Part shown: positions 16,255-24,418 of the stretch, one piece after another
Numbering within the stretch: the first letter of the stretch is position 1
Layout of the letters: every line of letters begins with the position of its first letter
From: JAJDXW01 sp965202895
GTDB lineage: Bacteria > Pseudomonadota > Gammaproteobacteria > HK1
Reading direction: 5' to 3'
Assembly: GCA_965202895.1 (NCBI GenBank)
Contig: OZ241901.1
Span: 3,534,001-3,598,000 of the forward strand
Length of the DNA: 64,000 nt
Translations under genes and position numbers: made by a program
Notes under the pieces: generated by a model
Databases searched by the model: none
Told to the model about the DNA's origin: nothing
The model's input: the letters and a program-made list of their open reading frames with translations, nothing else

Positions 16255-18867
16255 ATGGAACATTCGATCTACCGCTACGTCATCCGGCACTCCCTGCGCG
16301 CGCAAGTAGTGCTCACCGTGCTCGCGGTCGCCTCCTTCCCCTTCCTCTATGCGTTCTACGAGGTCCCGAAGCAGATCGTGAACCGGGTGATCCAGGGCGG
16401 CGCGGACGATTTCCCGGCCGTCGTGCTCGGGGCCTCCCTCTCCCGGATCGAGTTCCTGTTCCTCCTCTGCGGCGGGTTCCTCCTCCTCGTGGTCGTCAAC
16501 CAGGGCTTCAAGTACGCGATCAACGTGCTCGCGGGGCGCACCGGCGAGCGCATGCTGCGGCGCCTGCGCTACGACCTCTACAGCCGCGTCCTGCGCTTCC
16601 CCCTGCCGCACTTCCGCAAGCTCTCCCAGGGCGAGATCATCACCATGGTGACGGCCGAGGTGGAGCCGCTCGGCGGGTTCATCGGCGACGCGTTCAAGCT
16701 GCCGATCTTCCAGGGGGGCTACCTCCTCGTGATCCTCGCCTTCCTGCTGGTGCAGAACTGGGTGATGGCCGCCGCCGCGGTCGCCCTTTATCCGCTCCAG
16801 TTCTACGTCGTCCCGAAGCTCCAGCGCCGCGTGAACTCGTTCGCCAAGGAGCGGGTGCGGCTCGTGCGCCGGCTCTCCGACCGCATCGGGGAGACCGTGT
16901 CCGGGGTCCAGGAGGTCCGCGGCAACGACACCTCCGCCTACGAGCGCGCCGCGATGTCCGCCGTCCTCGGCGAGATCTACGTGGTGCGCCTGCGCATCTT
17001 CATCTGGAAGTTCGTCATCAAGTTCCTGAACAACTCCATCAACCACCTCGGGCCGTTCTGCTTCTACTCCATCGGCGGGTACTTCGTGATCCTGGGCCGG
17101 CTGGAGATCGGGACCCTGATGGCCGCGATCGCGGCGCACAAGGACCTCGCCGCGCCCTGGAAGGAGCTCCTCAACTACTACCAGCGCCGCGAGGACGCGA
17201 GGATCAAGTACGAGCAGGTGATCGCCCAGTTCAGCCCCGCCGGGATGCTCGACGAGTCGCTCCAGGTCGGGCCTCCGCCCGCGGGCGCCCGGGTGTCGGG
17301 GGAGCTCGCGGCCTCCGGCCTGGCCCTCCGGGACGACACCGGCACGAGCTTCCTCGACGGGGTGTCGTTCACCGTCCCCGCCGACGCGAGGGTGGCGGTG
17401 GTCGGCGCTCCGGGGAGCGGCCGCGAGGAGCTCGCGCTCGTGCTCGCCCGGCTGATGAACCCCACCTCGGGCGCGCTCACCATCGGCGGCGAGCGGGCGG
17501 ACCGCCTGCACGAGGGGGTGACCGGCCGCCGGCTCGCCTACGTCGGCCCGCAGGCGTTCCTGTTCAACACGACGGTGCGCGGCAACCTGCTCTACGGCCT
17601 CAAGCACGAGCCCGCCTCCGATGCGCGGCCGGACCCGGCCTGGGCGGCGGAGGCGGCCGCCGCCGGGAACTCGACCGACGACGTGCACGGGGACTGGATC
17701 GACCGCGAGGCGCTCGGCGGCGAGCCCCTGCCGAGGCTCCTGGAGGTGCTGGAGACGGTCGAGCTCGACGGGGACGTATTCGATCTCGGACTGCGCGGCG
17801 CCGTCGATGCCGAAGGGGGCCTTCGGGATGGACTGCTCCGGGCGCGGCGGGCGTTCCGCGAGCGGCTTTCGGACCCGGGCATCGCCGCCCTCGTCGAGCG
17901 CTTCGATGCCGACCGCTACAACGACAACGCCACCGTCGGGGAGAACCTTCTGTTCGGGACCCCGGTCGGCGGCGGGTTCGACGTGGAGCGGCTTGCCGAG
18001 AACGCCTGGGTCATGGAGGTGCTGGAGGCGGAGGGGCTCGTTCCGACCCTGCTCGAGGCGGGGCGCACCGTCGCGGCCACCATGCTCGAGCTCTTCTCCG
18101 GGCTCCCGCCCGGCCACTCGGCGTTCGAGCGGTTCAGCTTCATCGACGCGGACGACCTCCCGGAGCTCCAGGCGGTGGTCGACCGCGCCGCCCAGGACGG
18201 GGTCGACGGGCTCGGAGAGGAGGACCGCCGCCGGCTGCTGTCGTTGCCGTTCCTGCTCCAGCCGGCGCGCCATCGCCTCGGGATCGTGGATGACGGGCTG
18301 CGGGTACGTCTGCTCGCCGCGCGGCGCCGCTTCGCCGAAGCGCTGCCGGGGTCGCTCCGGGGCAGCATCCAGTTCTTCGATGCGGACCGCTACAACGCGG
18401 CCGCCTCCATCCAGGACAACATCCTGTTCGGCAAGGTCGCCTACGGGCAGGCGCGGGCGGCGGAGCGCGTGAAGGGCCTCGTGACCGGGGTGATCGACGA
18501 CCTCGGGCTCCGGTCCGCGGTGATCGAGGCGGGGCTCGACTACCAGGTCGGGATCGGGGGCGGGCGCCTCGGGTCCGTCCAGCGCCAGAAGGTCGGGCTC
18601 GCGCGCGCGCTCCTCAAGCGCCCTGACCTGCTGGTGCTCTCCGATGCGACGGCGGGGCTCGACGGGGGGACCCACGAGCGCATCGCGGGGCGTGTCTTCC
18701 GGGAGCTCGGGGGGCGGGGGATCGTCTGGTCGCTCCACCGGGCGGAGCTGGCGCGGGGCTTCGACCGGGTGGTGGTCATGCAGTCGGGCCGGGCGGTGGA
18801 GTCCGGGACGTTCGAGGAGCTGGACCGGGAGGGGAGCGCGCTCCGCGAGCTGCTGGCGGCCGGCTGA
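16255..18867 (+). CDS. ABC transporter permease/ATPase with a large triplicated insert and degenerate ATPase motifs
   Basis: An 870-residue fused ABC protein. Residues 1-320 form an exporter-type transmembrane domain. The nucleotide-binding domain starts near 350 but is split. Walker A reads GAPGSGRE (384-391), with Arg where Lys is required, followed by Gln433. About 290 residues then follow, in which the short post-Q-loop module recurs: NLLYG (444), NLLFG (564) and NILFG (722), the last two each preceded by DADRYN. The domain resumes with a weak signature GIGGGRLGSVQRQ, Walker B-like LLVLSDATAGLDG and switch LHRAEL. Similar long proteins occur in alphaproteobacteria as far as I recall. Substrate unknown; activity may need a partner. 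Confidence 0.85.
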   Translation: MEHSIYRYVIRHSLRAQVVLTVLAVASFPFLYAFYEVPKQIVNRVIQGGADDFPAVVLGASLSRIEFLFLLCGGFLLLVVVNQGFKYAINVLAGRTGERMLRRLRYDLYSRVLRFPLPHFRKLSQGEIITMVTAEVEPLGGFIGDAFKLPIFQGGYLLVILAFLLVQNWVMAAAAVALYPLQFYVVPKLQRRVNSFAKERVRLVRRLSDRIGETVSGVQEVRGNDTSAYERAAMSAVLGEIYVVRLRIFIWKFVIKFLNNSINHLGPFCFYSIGGYFVILGRLEIGTLMAAIAAHKDLAAPWKELLNYYQRREDARIKYEQVIAQFSPAGMLDESLQVGPPPAGARVSGELAASGLALRDDTGTSFLDGVSFTVPADARVAVVGAPGSGREELALVLARLMNPTSGALTIGGERADRLHEGVTGRRLAYVGPQAFLFNTTVRGNLLYGLKHEPASDARPDPAWAAEAAAAGNSTDDVHGDWIDREALGGEPLPRLLEVLETVELDGDVFDLGLRGAVDAEGGLRDGLLRARRAFRERLSDPGIAALVERFDADRYNDNATVGENLLFGTPVGGGFDVERLAENAWVMEVLEAEGLVPTLLEAGRTVAATMLELFSGLPPGHSAFERFSFIDADDLPELQAVVDRAAQDGVDGLGEEDRRRLLSLPFLLQPARHRLGIVDDGLRVRLLAARRRFAEALPGSLRGSIQFFDADRYNAAASIQDNILFGKVAYGQARAAERVKGLVTGVIDDLGLRSAVIEAGLDYQVGIGGGRLGSVQRQKVGLARALLKRPDLLVLSDATAGLDGGTHERIAGRVFRELGGRGIVWSLHRAELARGFDRVVVMQSGRAVESGTFEELDREGSALRELLAAG

Positions 18868-19202
18868 GGGGCCGGGCGCCGCCGCCGCCCGCCCGCAGGG
18901 CAGGCTTGGCTGGACGACCGATGGGCGTGTGCTTGCGCTGACGGCCTCCGGGGTGCGCGGAGGCAGGTGAAAGGGTCGTCTGCTACGTTCTCGGGCCGCG
19001 GTTCGGCGTCCCGCGGACGGGGCCGGCGGACGGAGGGAGCGCAGGCGGCGCCCGTGGCGCGGGGGAGAGGGCGGTCCGCCACGGCCCAGGTCGCGGGACG
19101 CGGTCGGCCGAGGGCTGGAGCGCAGGCGGTGGCGGACGAGCGGGGCGGGCGACCGGGCGGCGGCAGGCCGCCGGGCCGGAACTTGCGGGGAGGGGAGAAG
19201 GC
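18868..19202 (+). other. 335-base GC-rich spacer
   Basis: Between the ABC protein and the cNMP-binding protein. Possible frames encode only Arg/Gly/Ala-rich low-complexity sequence, so I see no gene. A strong ribosome-binding site (GGGGAGGGGAGAAGG) at its right end serves the next gene. Whether transcription continues across from the ABC gene is unclear. Confidence 0.45.
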
Positions 19203-19658
19203 ATGAGCCTGAACGAAGAGGTGGAAGTCCTGCGGCGGGTGCCGCTCTTCGCCCGGATCGACACCGCGAAGCTCAAGCTGCTCGCGTTCACGAGCGAACG
19301 GCTCGTCTTCCCGGCCGGGTCGGAGCTGTTCCACCAGGGCGACGCGGGAGACGCCGCCTACATCCTCCTCGACGGGGAGGCGGACATCCTCGTGGACGCT
19401 CCCGAGGGGGAGATCGTGGTCGCGGAGGCCCGGCGACACGATTTCGTGGGCGAGATCGCGATCCTGATCGACGTCCCGCGCACCGCGACGGTGCGGGCGC
19501 GGACCGAGCTGACCGCCCTCGTCGTCACCAAGGAGAGCTTCCTCGGGATGGCCGCCGAGTCCCCGGAGGTCGCCATCGAGATCATGCGCGAGCTCGCGCA
19601 GCGCCTGATCGACACCACCGAGCAGCTCACCGCGGCCCGGGCGGCGGCCCGCGCCTGA
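19203..19658 (+). CDS. small cyclic-nucleotide-binding-domain protein
   Basis: A 151-residue protein consisting of a single CAP-family effector domain and a short C-terminal helix, without a DNA-binding domain. The beta roll is seen from VPLFARIDTAKLKLLAF to ATVRARTELTALVV; the phosphate-binding cassette is DFVGEIAILIDVPRTATV (about residues 82-99), with the conserved Gly-Glu and Arg. It is probably cytoplasmic and binds cAMP, cGMP or a related ligand. It follows the unusual ABC transporter gene on the same strand and may regulate it as a separate subunit; that is inference from position. Confidence 0.88.
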   Translation: MSLNEEVEVLRRVPLFARIDTAKLKLLAFTSERLVFPAGSELFHQGDAGDAAYILLDGEADILVDAPEGEIVVAEARRHDFVGEIAILIDVPRTATVRARTELTALVVTKESFLGMAAESPEVAIEIMRELAQRLIDTTEQLTAARAAARA

Positions 19659-19760
19659 ACGGAGGCCGGGCGACCGCGCCGGGTCCACGAGCCGGGAGCG
19701 CCAGCACGCTGCCTGGCAGCCATGCCCTCGCCTCGGCCGCCGGATGCGGCTCGCATGGCA

Positions 19761-19997
19761 GGACTTTTGCACGCTGACCGACTGGTGGCCAGGCATCGAA
19801 GCGCGCCGCTTTTCCTGGGAACGGCGCGCCCCTTGAGAAGCACGGGCGTCCCGCCTGCAAGTGAGACGGCAAGGCGGTTACGGGTCGATGCGGGCGGGGC
19901 GCCCGCGTCGCCGGACGCGCCGTCGCCGGACGTGCCGTTCCCAGGAGCGGTCGCGAGAGGCGTGTTCGACGAAAATCCCTGCACCACACATGCCTCC
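19761..19997 (+). repeat. chimeric repeat: family A arm joined to family B arm
   Basis: The left end has the family A terminus and arm (CTTTTGCACGCTGACCGACT followed by GGCCAGGCATCGA). The right end has the family B arm (GGTCGCGAGAGGCGTGTTCG, ending in ACATGCCTC). Both flank the shared core that begins TGGGAACGGCGCG and ends GCCGTTCCCA. The copy is degenerate and its hairpin is interrupted. It shows that the two families can exchange arms through the core. Confidence 0.65.
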
Positions 19998-20312
19998 CGG
20001 GGCGGTTCAAGCTCACGGTGAGGGTGTCGGCGTCCACGGCCGCCCGGGGCGTAGCGCGGCGGGGGAGCCCCTACGCGGCAGCGGAGAGAGCCTTCGGCCC
20101 GATGTACGCACGGCCCGGTTGCGGGCGCTTCGGGCCGGGCGGGGCGATATCCGGCCCGAACCCGAACCGGCCCCGCGTCCTGATCGGGCGGCTCCGGGAT
20201 CGTCCTGGGGCGGTACGCGCGGCCGGCGGTCCCGGCGGCCGGCATGATGGGCGACAGGTGTATCGAGTGCTGCGCGCGCAGACTGCGGCGGGACCTGGCC
20301 CGCGGCCCGTGG

Positions 20313-20617
20313 AGCCCCGGGCGATGTTTGTAGATTATTGATATATAAAGTGTAGAGAAGGGGTCGAGATATTTTTTACCCCGACGGAGATGGCGTTGTT
20401 CCGTGGTTTGGAGTCGGTTCGAGGGGCATTTCGGCGGATTTCACCCCACGGAGCTGCTTGCGCGGGCACGGCGTCCTGGGAACGCGGGCGTCCCGCCCGC
20501 AGGGGGGGCGAAGCGCCCGGAAGAAAATGCGGGCGGGACGCCCGCGTTCCCAGGACGCCGTGCCCAAGAGCGTTCGCGAGAGGGTGCCCGGCGAAAACCC
20601 CACAGCGCACATGCCTC
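20313..20617 (+). repeat. family B intergenic repeat, copy B1
   Basis: About 305 bases. It starts with GAGCCCCGGG, then an AT-rich segment (TATTGATATATAAAGTGTAG, GTCGAGATATTTTTTACCCC) that stands out from the GC-rich surroundings. Next is an arm with ATTTCACCCCACGGAG, a core hairpin, and the right arm GAGCGTTCGCGAGAG ending ACATGCCTC. The core is a perfect 38-bp inverted repeat at 20464-20501 and 20528-20565 with a 26-base loop. All three full copies share both outer boundaries. Short reading frames inside it are by-products of DNA conservation. Confidence 0.85.
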
Positions 20618-20829
20618 CCGTGGCGGTTCCGTTGGCTGGATGGCACGGGCGCGGGTAGCCTGCCTGCTTCGGGCCGCACGGTCCCAGGGAGAGCGGCCGG
20701 CCCGAGAACCGGACGGGTGGCGGATCCGCGATCTCCGGTGACGCGGCCGGTTGGATCATCGGCCGTACCTGTCGCGGGGCGGCCGAAGTGTCGGAATACC
20801 TCGATCTCCGGGGCGGCGCCCCGGGTCGG

Positions 20830-21108
20830 TCAGCCGGTGGCGGAACCGCGTTCGTTGAAGCGGCCTTCGACGTGCGAGTGCCGCTCTGCGAGACGTTGCA
20901 TTTCGGCCCGGAAGGTGTCCATCGCGGCATCGAATCGGGCTTGAGTGGCGCGGCGGTCCGCATCGGCGGCGGCCTTGTCATCGTCGATGCGCCGATCCGG
21001 CCTTCCCGTGATACGCCACGCCATGATTCCGAGAGCGAGCCCAACCGCGAGTACGGTCCCGATGATCGGGAAGACGATGCCGATCACGACGGGCAGGGAT
21101 GCGTCCAT
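20830..21108 (-). CDS. small membrane-anchored coiled-coil protein
   Basis: A 92-residue predicted protein. An N-terminal hydrophobic helix (VVIGIVFPIIGTVLAVGLAL) follows a short MDASLP start, then a charged helical tail (ADADRRATQARFDAAMDTF, AERHSHVEGRFNE). Only one membrane segment is present, so the tail is likely cytoplasmic. A clearly related but degraded sequence lies at about 23955-24329 on the same strand. I do not recognise the family. The start at 21108 is chosen because it directly precedes the hydrophobic helix; the ribosome-binding site is weak. Confidence 0.55.
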   Translation of the reverse strand: MDASLPVVIGIVFPIIGTVLAVGLALGIMAWRITGRPDRRIDDDKAAADADRRATQARFDAAMDTFRAEMQRLAERHSHVEGRFNERGSATG

Positions 21109-21520
21109 GCGCCAAAGCGTAGCACGGGCGGGCGGTTCCGGGCTGGTAGACGTGGCCATCGTCGCGGGCCGTCTCCCTCTCGATGCCGGCGGCCCCGGCA
21201 TCGTCGCGGAGCCCTCCACACGGCAGCAGGAGAGAGTCCATGACAAGGGGGAGACCCGTGAGACGCGCACCCTCACCGTGCCGCACGTCCTCGATACGCA
21301 CACCGCTGCCGGGGCACCGCCCCCGACCCTCCCCGTATGGCTCCGGGGCGCCGCGTCAGGGCGATATGTCGTGTGCTCCCGGAGGCACCGGGTCGCCGTC
21401 GCCGTGAAGGATCCGGACGGGGGAAAGGGCCGGCAGCCTTCACCGTTCTCTCCTCCCGCTCGCGTCCGCGCCGATGCGGATCACCGCCGCCCTCGCCGTC
21501 CGCGTCGCCGGAGGCCGCGA

Positions 21521-21841
21521 GTGACGCCCATCGAAATCATTGCCGCGGCGCACGTCACCACGGCCCTCCTCGTCGGTGTGGTCCACGCGGGGCTCATTCT
21601 CGCCGGGCTGCGGGCCATGCGCCGGGCTTCCGACAGCCGCGACCAGGCGACTGCCATCCAGGTACGGGCCGCCGACCAGTGCCCCGAGGCGACCATGCGG
21701 GCGCTCGATGCGCTCATCGCCGGACAGCGGGACCTCGGGGAAGTGCTTCGCGATCAGGGCGCCGCCCACCGGGACCAGGGCGATGCGCTCCGCAAGCAGG
21801 GAGCCGCCCTCGCCGCTCGCACCGCCCCGAGCTTGGGATAG
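21521..21841 (+). CDS. small membrane protein with glutamine-rich coiled-coil tail
   Basis: A 106-residue predicted protein beginning at a GTG with GGAGG seven bases upstream. One hydrophobic helix (AHVTTALLVGVVHAGLILAG) is followed by a soluble helical part whose last third is a heptad-like repeat of RDQGxAxRxQG. It is transcribed away from the 20830-21108 gene, across about 410 bases without another supported gene (21109-21520). Layout is like the other small proteins here (one membrane helix plus coiled coil) but sequence similarity is weak. Function unknown. Confidence 0.5.
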   Translation: MTPIEIIAAAHVTTALLVGVVHAGLILAGLRAMRRASDSRDQATAIQVRAADQCPEATMRALDALIAGQRDLGEVLRDQGAAHRDQGDALRKQGAALAARTAPSLG

Positions 21842-21948
21842 ACCCCCAAGCGAACCGTCCACACCCCGCGGGGCCGGCTCCTCCTTCGCTTCCCGTTCGA
21901 GCAGCAAGGAGGCGACCTCGCGGTGGCCTTGCCCTGCGGCCCGGTGCA

Positions 21949-22191
21949 GGGCCTTTTCACGCTGTGAAGTTGGTCCTCGCAGGTGAGCGCCGGTTCGGTC
22001 GAATCAGGATGGCGAAGGTCCTGGGAACGGCGCGTCCTCCGAACGCGGGGGGTCTCGCCGGCATCGGTCCGCGGCGGTCTTGCCGTCCCATTTGCGGGCG
22101 GGACCCCCGCGTTCGGAGGACGCGCCGTTCCCAGGAAGAGCGGTGGGCATCGAGGCCCGGCCGCGAGTCGGTCAGCGTGAAAATGCCCTGC
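21949..22191 (+). repeat. family A intergenic repeat, copy A3, with flanking direct repeats
   Basis: Terminal inverted repeats GGGCCTTTTCACGCTG (21949-21964) and its near-complement at 22173-22188. The core hairpin begins CCTGGGAACGGCGCGTCCTC at 22020 and its complement ends at about 22135. A 19-base sequence at 21932-21950 recurs at 22186-22204 with 17 of 19 bases identical, directly flanking the element. This looks like a target-site duplication, although the repeats overlap the element's ends by a few bases. Confidence 0.75.
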
Positions 22192-22336
22192 GGCCTCGTG
22201 CAGGGGGGAACCATCCCGGAAACCCCGGACTGTGGTTCGCCTGAATCAGGCCGCCATGCCGGGCTCGGACCGGCGGCGGACAGCTCGATTCCCTCGCATC
22301 CCGGGAAGGCGGCCGCAACGCGCCGCCCGTGTTTCC

Positions 22337-23485
22337 TCAGATGACGTGTCCGCGGTGCAGGCTCTCCAGGAACTCGGGGTACGGCATGATCTCGATGCCG
22401 TCGACCGTCCGCCGGTCCCGCTCGGCCGTGACGACGATGGTCCGTCGCGGCGAGAACTCGTCCCGGAAGGCGCGCATGGGGCGCAGATCCTCCGCGCGAA
22501 CCCGTCCCTTCGCTTCGATCGCGACGGCGCCGCGGTCCAGTACGAAGTCCACCTCCAGACCGCTCTTGGTGCGCCAGAACTCGATCCGGTGATCCTTCTC
22601 CTGGTAGCTCCGCGCCGCGACGAGCTCCAGCAGGATGAAGTGCTCGAACGCCCTGCCGAACTCGCGGCCCGCGGGATGGGTCGGCGTTCGGCGGCAGACC
22701 TGGGCCGCGACGCCCAGATCGAACAGGTAGAACTTCGGGGCGGCGGAGATGCTCTGCCGACCGCCGGGTCGATGGAAGGGATGGATCAGATGTCCGACCA
22801 GCGTGTCCGTGAGGATCTCGAAGTAGGTGCGCACGGTCTTGGCGTCGATGGCGCAGTCGCGGGCGATCGCGGCATAGTTGAGTAGCTCCCCATGGCAGAA
22901 GGCGAGCGCGTCGAAGAACCGGGAGAACGCCGCGGCGTCGCGCGTCAGCGCCTCGTGGAAGACCTCCTGGGTCAGGTAATCCCGTACATAGGCGGCCAGC
23001 GAGCGCCGGTACCGGGGTTGTGGATGGATCCCGGGCAGCAGGCCGCGGTTCAGGGCTTGCAGCAGATCGAAGTCGGGAACCTCCGCCCACGTGAGCGGGA
23101 ACAGCTCGAACCTCCAGGCTCTGCCGCCCAGCAGGTTGGTCCCCGCACGCCTGAGCTTCCGGGCGCTCGACCCGCACAGCACGAACGCCAGGCCCCGGGT
23201 TTCGATGAGCCGGTGCACCTCGTCGAGCAGGGCCGGGACCTTCTGTATCTCATCCAGGACCACCGGTTTGGCGAGCGTCTCGGGGGGTAGGGATTGCAGC
23301 TCCGCGCCAAGGCGCGACGGCATGGCGGTGAAACGCAGCAGAGGCTCCGAATCGAGGAGATCGTAGCGGACGCTGTCCGGAAAGCGCTCCCGCAGGAGGG
23401 TGGACTTGCCGGTCTGACGGGCGCCCCACAGAAACGCGGACTGCCCGGGAGGGAGATCGATCAGGATCGTTCTCTGGTAACCCAT
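22337..23485 (-). CDS. AAA-family ATPase with DUF4143 domain
   Basis: A 382-residue protein of the AAA_14/DUF4143 type. The N-terminal P-loop is WGARQTGKSTLL, Walker B is PVVLDEIQKVP, and the sensor-like segment is FVLCGSSARKLRR; the C-terminal DUF4143 domain contains DYLTQEVF and the nuclease-like EFWRTKSGLEVDFVLDRG...AIEAKG. The D...E-x-K pattern resembles a PD-(D/E)XK fold. These proteins are widespread and often linked to mobile or defence-rich regions; their job is unknown. I chose the ATG at 23485 (MGYQRTI), matching the usual family start; one at 23497 is also possible. The gene sits between repeat copies A3 and B2 and has a palindromic promoter. Confidence 0.85.
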   Translation of the reverse strand: MGYQRTILIDLPPGQSAFLWGARQTGKSTLLRERFPDSVRYDLLDSEPLLRFTAMPSRLGAELQSLPPETLAKPVVLDEIQKVPALLDEVHRLIETRGLAFVLCGSSARKLRRAGTNLLGGRAWRFELFPLTWAEVPDFDLLQALNRGLLPGIHPQPRYRRSLAAYVRDYLTQEVFHEALTRDAAAFSRFFDALAFCHGELLNYAAIARDCAIDAKTVRTYFEILTDTLVGHLIHPFHRPGGRQSISAAPKFYLFDLGVAAQVCRRTPTHPAGREFGRAFEHFILLELVAARSYQEKDHRIEFWRTKSGLEVDFVLDRGAVAIEAKGRVRAEDLRPMRAFRDEFSPRRTIVVTAERDRRTVDGIEIMPYPEFLESLHRGHVI

Positions 23486-23500
23486 ACGGAAAAACATCCT

Positions 23501-23526
23501 GATTGGTTCGACCAATCGGGATTGTA
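23501..23526 (-). promoter_or_regulatory. minus-strand promoter -10 box with a palindromic operator
   Basis: Reading the minus strand, TACAAT (23521-23526) is a good -10 box. It is followed by GATTGGT-CGA-ACCAATC, a perfect 7-bp palindrome with a 3-base centre at 23501-23517, lying about where transcription would start and just before the ATPase start codon. A DNA-binding repressor there would block transcription. No convincing -35 box was seen. The regulator is not identifiable in the window. Confidence 0.5.
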
Positions 23527-23593
23527 CTCCGTATCGGCAGACATCGCGCGAAGGAAGGGCGATGCTCCACGAAGACAAGGCTGGAACGATGGT

Positions 23594-23902
23594 GAGGCAT
23601 GTGCGCGGTGGGGTTTTCGCCGGGCACGTCTCTCGCGAACGCTCTTGGGCACGGCGTCCCGGGAACGCTCGTGTCCCGCCCGCAAATGGGATGGCGAGGC
23701 CGCCGCCGATCAATGCGGGCGGGACACGAGCGTTCCCAGGACGCCGTGCCCGCGCAAGTGCCTCCGTGGGGTGAAATCCGCCAGCAACCCCCTCGAACCG
23801 ACCCCAAACCACGGAAGAACGCCGTCTTCGTGGGGTAAAAAATATCTCGACCCCTCTCTACACTTTTTATATCAATAGGTTACGAACAGCGCCCGGGCCT
23901 CG
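23594..23902 (-). repeat. family B intergenic repeat, copy B2
   Basis: A full copy in reverse orientation to B1. The AT-rich end lies to the right (CACTTTTTATATCAATAGG), and the outer boundary CCCGGGC is at 23892-23898. The core hairpin arms are 23647-23684 and 23714-23751, 38 bases with one mismatch. The stem carries CGCTCGTGTCCCGCC where B1 carries CGCGGGCGTCCCGCC, yet remains self-complementary. It lies upstream of the ATPase gene. Together with B1 it brackets a 3.6-kb segment with the AT-rich ends facing outwards. Confidence 0.85.
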
Positions 23903-23954
23903 ATGGTATGGGAAACCATGCGTCGTGCACTGGCGGATCCGGGCCAGTGACCCG

Positions 23955-24329
23955 CTACGCCCGGAACGGAGCGGGCGGCGCGTCGTGCAAGCTGCGGGAC
24001 GTCCCGGGTCTGGAGGAGGAGTAGTCTTTGCTGCTGCGGTTCGGGCCGGGGCGGCCGTGAGCGTCCCCGGACGGGCGGGGTCGGTCGGCGGCGGCCCCGG
24101 GCTCGTCGAGCCCGCCTTCGACGTGCGACCGGTGTTCGGCGAGTCGGTGCATCTCGGTCCGGTGCGCGGCCATCGCGTCCTCGAACCGGTTGCGGTGGGC
24201 GGCCGTCGCAGCCTCGAACCGGTCCATGCACCGGTCTTGGCGGGCGGCGGTGCGCAGCGAGAGCCCGGCGAGGGCGAGGCCGACCGCGAGCACGGCGCCG
24301 ATGGTCCACGAGACCGGAGCAAGTCCGAA
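23955..24329 (-). pseudogene. degraded copy of the small membrane/coiled-coil protein
   Basis: The minus-strand frame contains GAVLAVGLALAG, then RFEDAMAAHRTEMHRLAEHR and SHVEGGLDEPG, clearly matching TVLAVGLALG, AEMQRLAERHSHVEGRFNE of the 20830-21108 protein. The N-terminal part of the hydrophobic helix is changed, and no ATG, GTG or TTG precedes it in frame, so the only available start (GTG at 24293) would truncate the membrane helix. The C-terminus runs on into unrelated sequence. I read this as a decayed duplicate just outside repeat B2. Confidence 0.45.
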
Positions 24330-24418
24330 TGGCTGCTCAAGTTGCGCTTGGCTCGAGTGGTAATCAGGTGATGCAATGCGAGGACCCCGGTGGAGGCGTC
24401 ATCGGAAGTGTCCCCGGG

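Noticed and set aside
18967..19205. Extra small gene between the ABC protein and the cNMP protein.
   Set aside because: The frame is Gly/Arg low complexity and merely abuts the ribosome-binding site of the following gene.
20390..23880. Apparent small proteins with RARRPGN, WERGRPAR and PGRRAQERS motifs inside repeats.
   Set aside because: They coincide exactly with family A and B repeat cores; conservation follows the DNA and hairpin symmetry, and frames differ among copies.
20313..23902. Composite transposon with transposase.
   Set aside because: No DDE, serine or tyrosine recombinase motif is found in any frame; only the inverted repeats support mobility.
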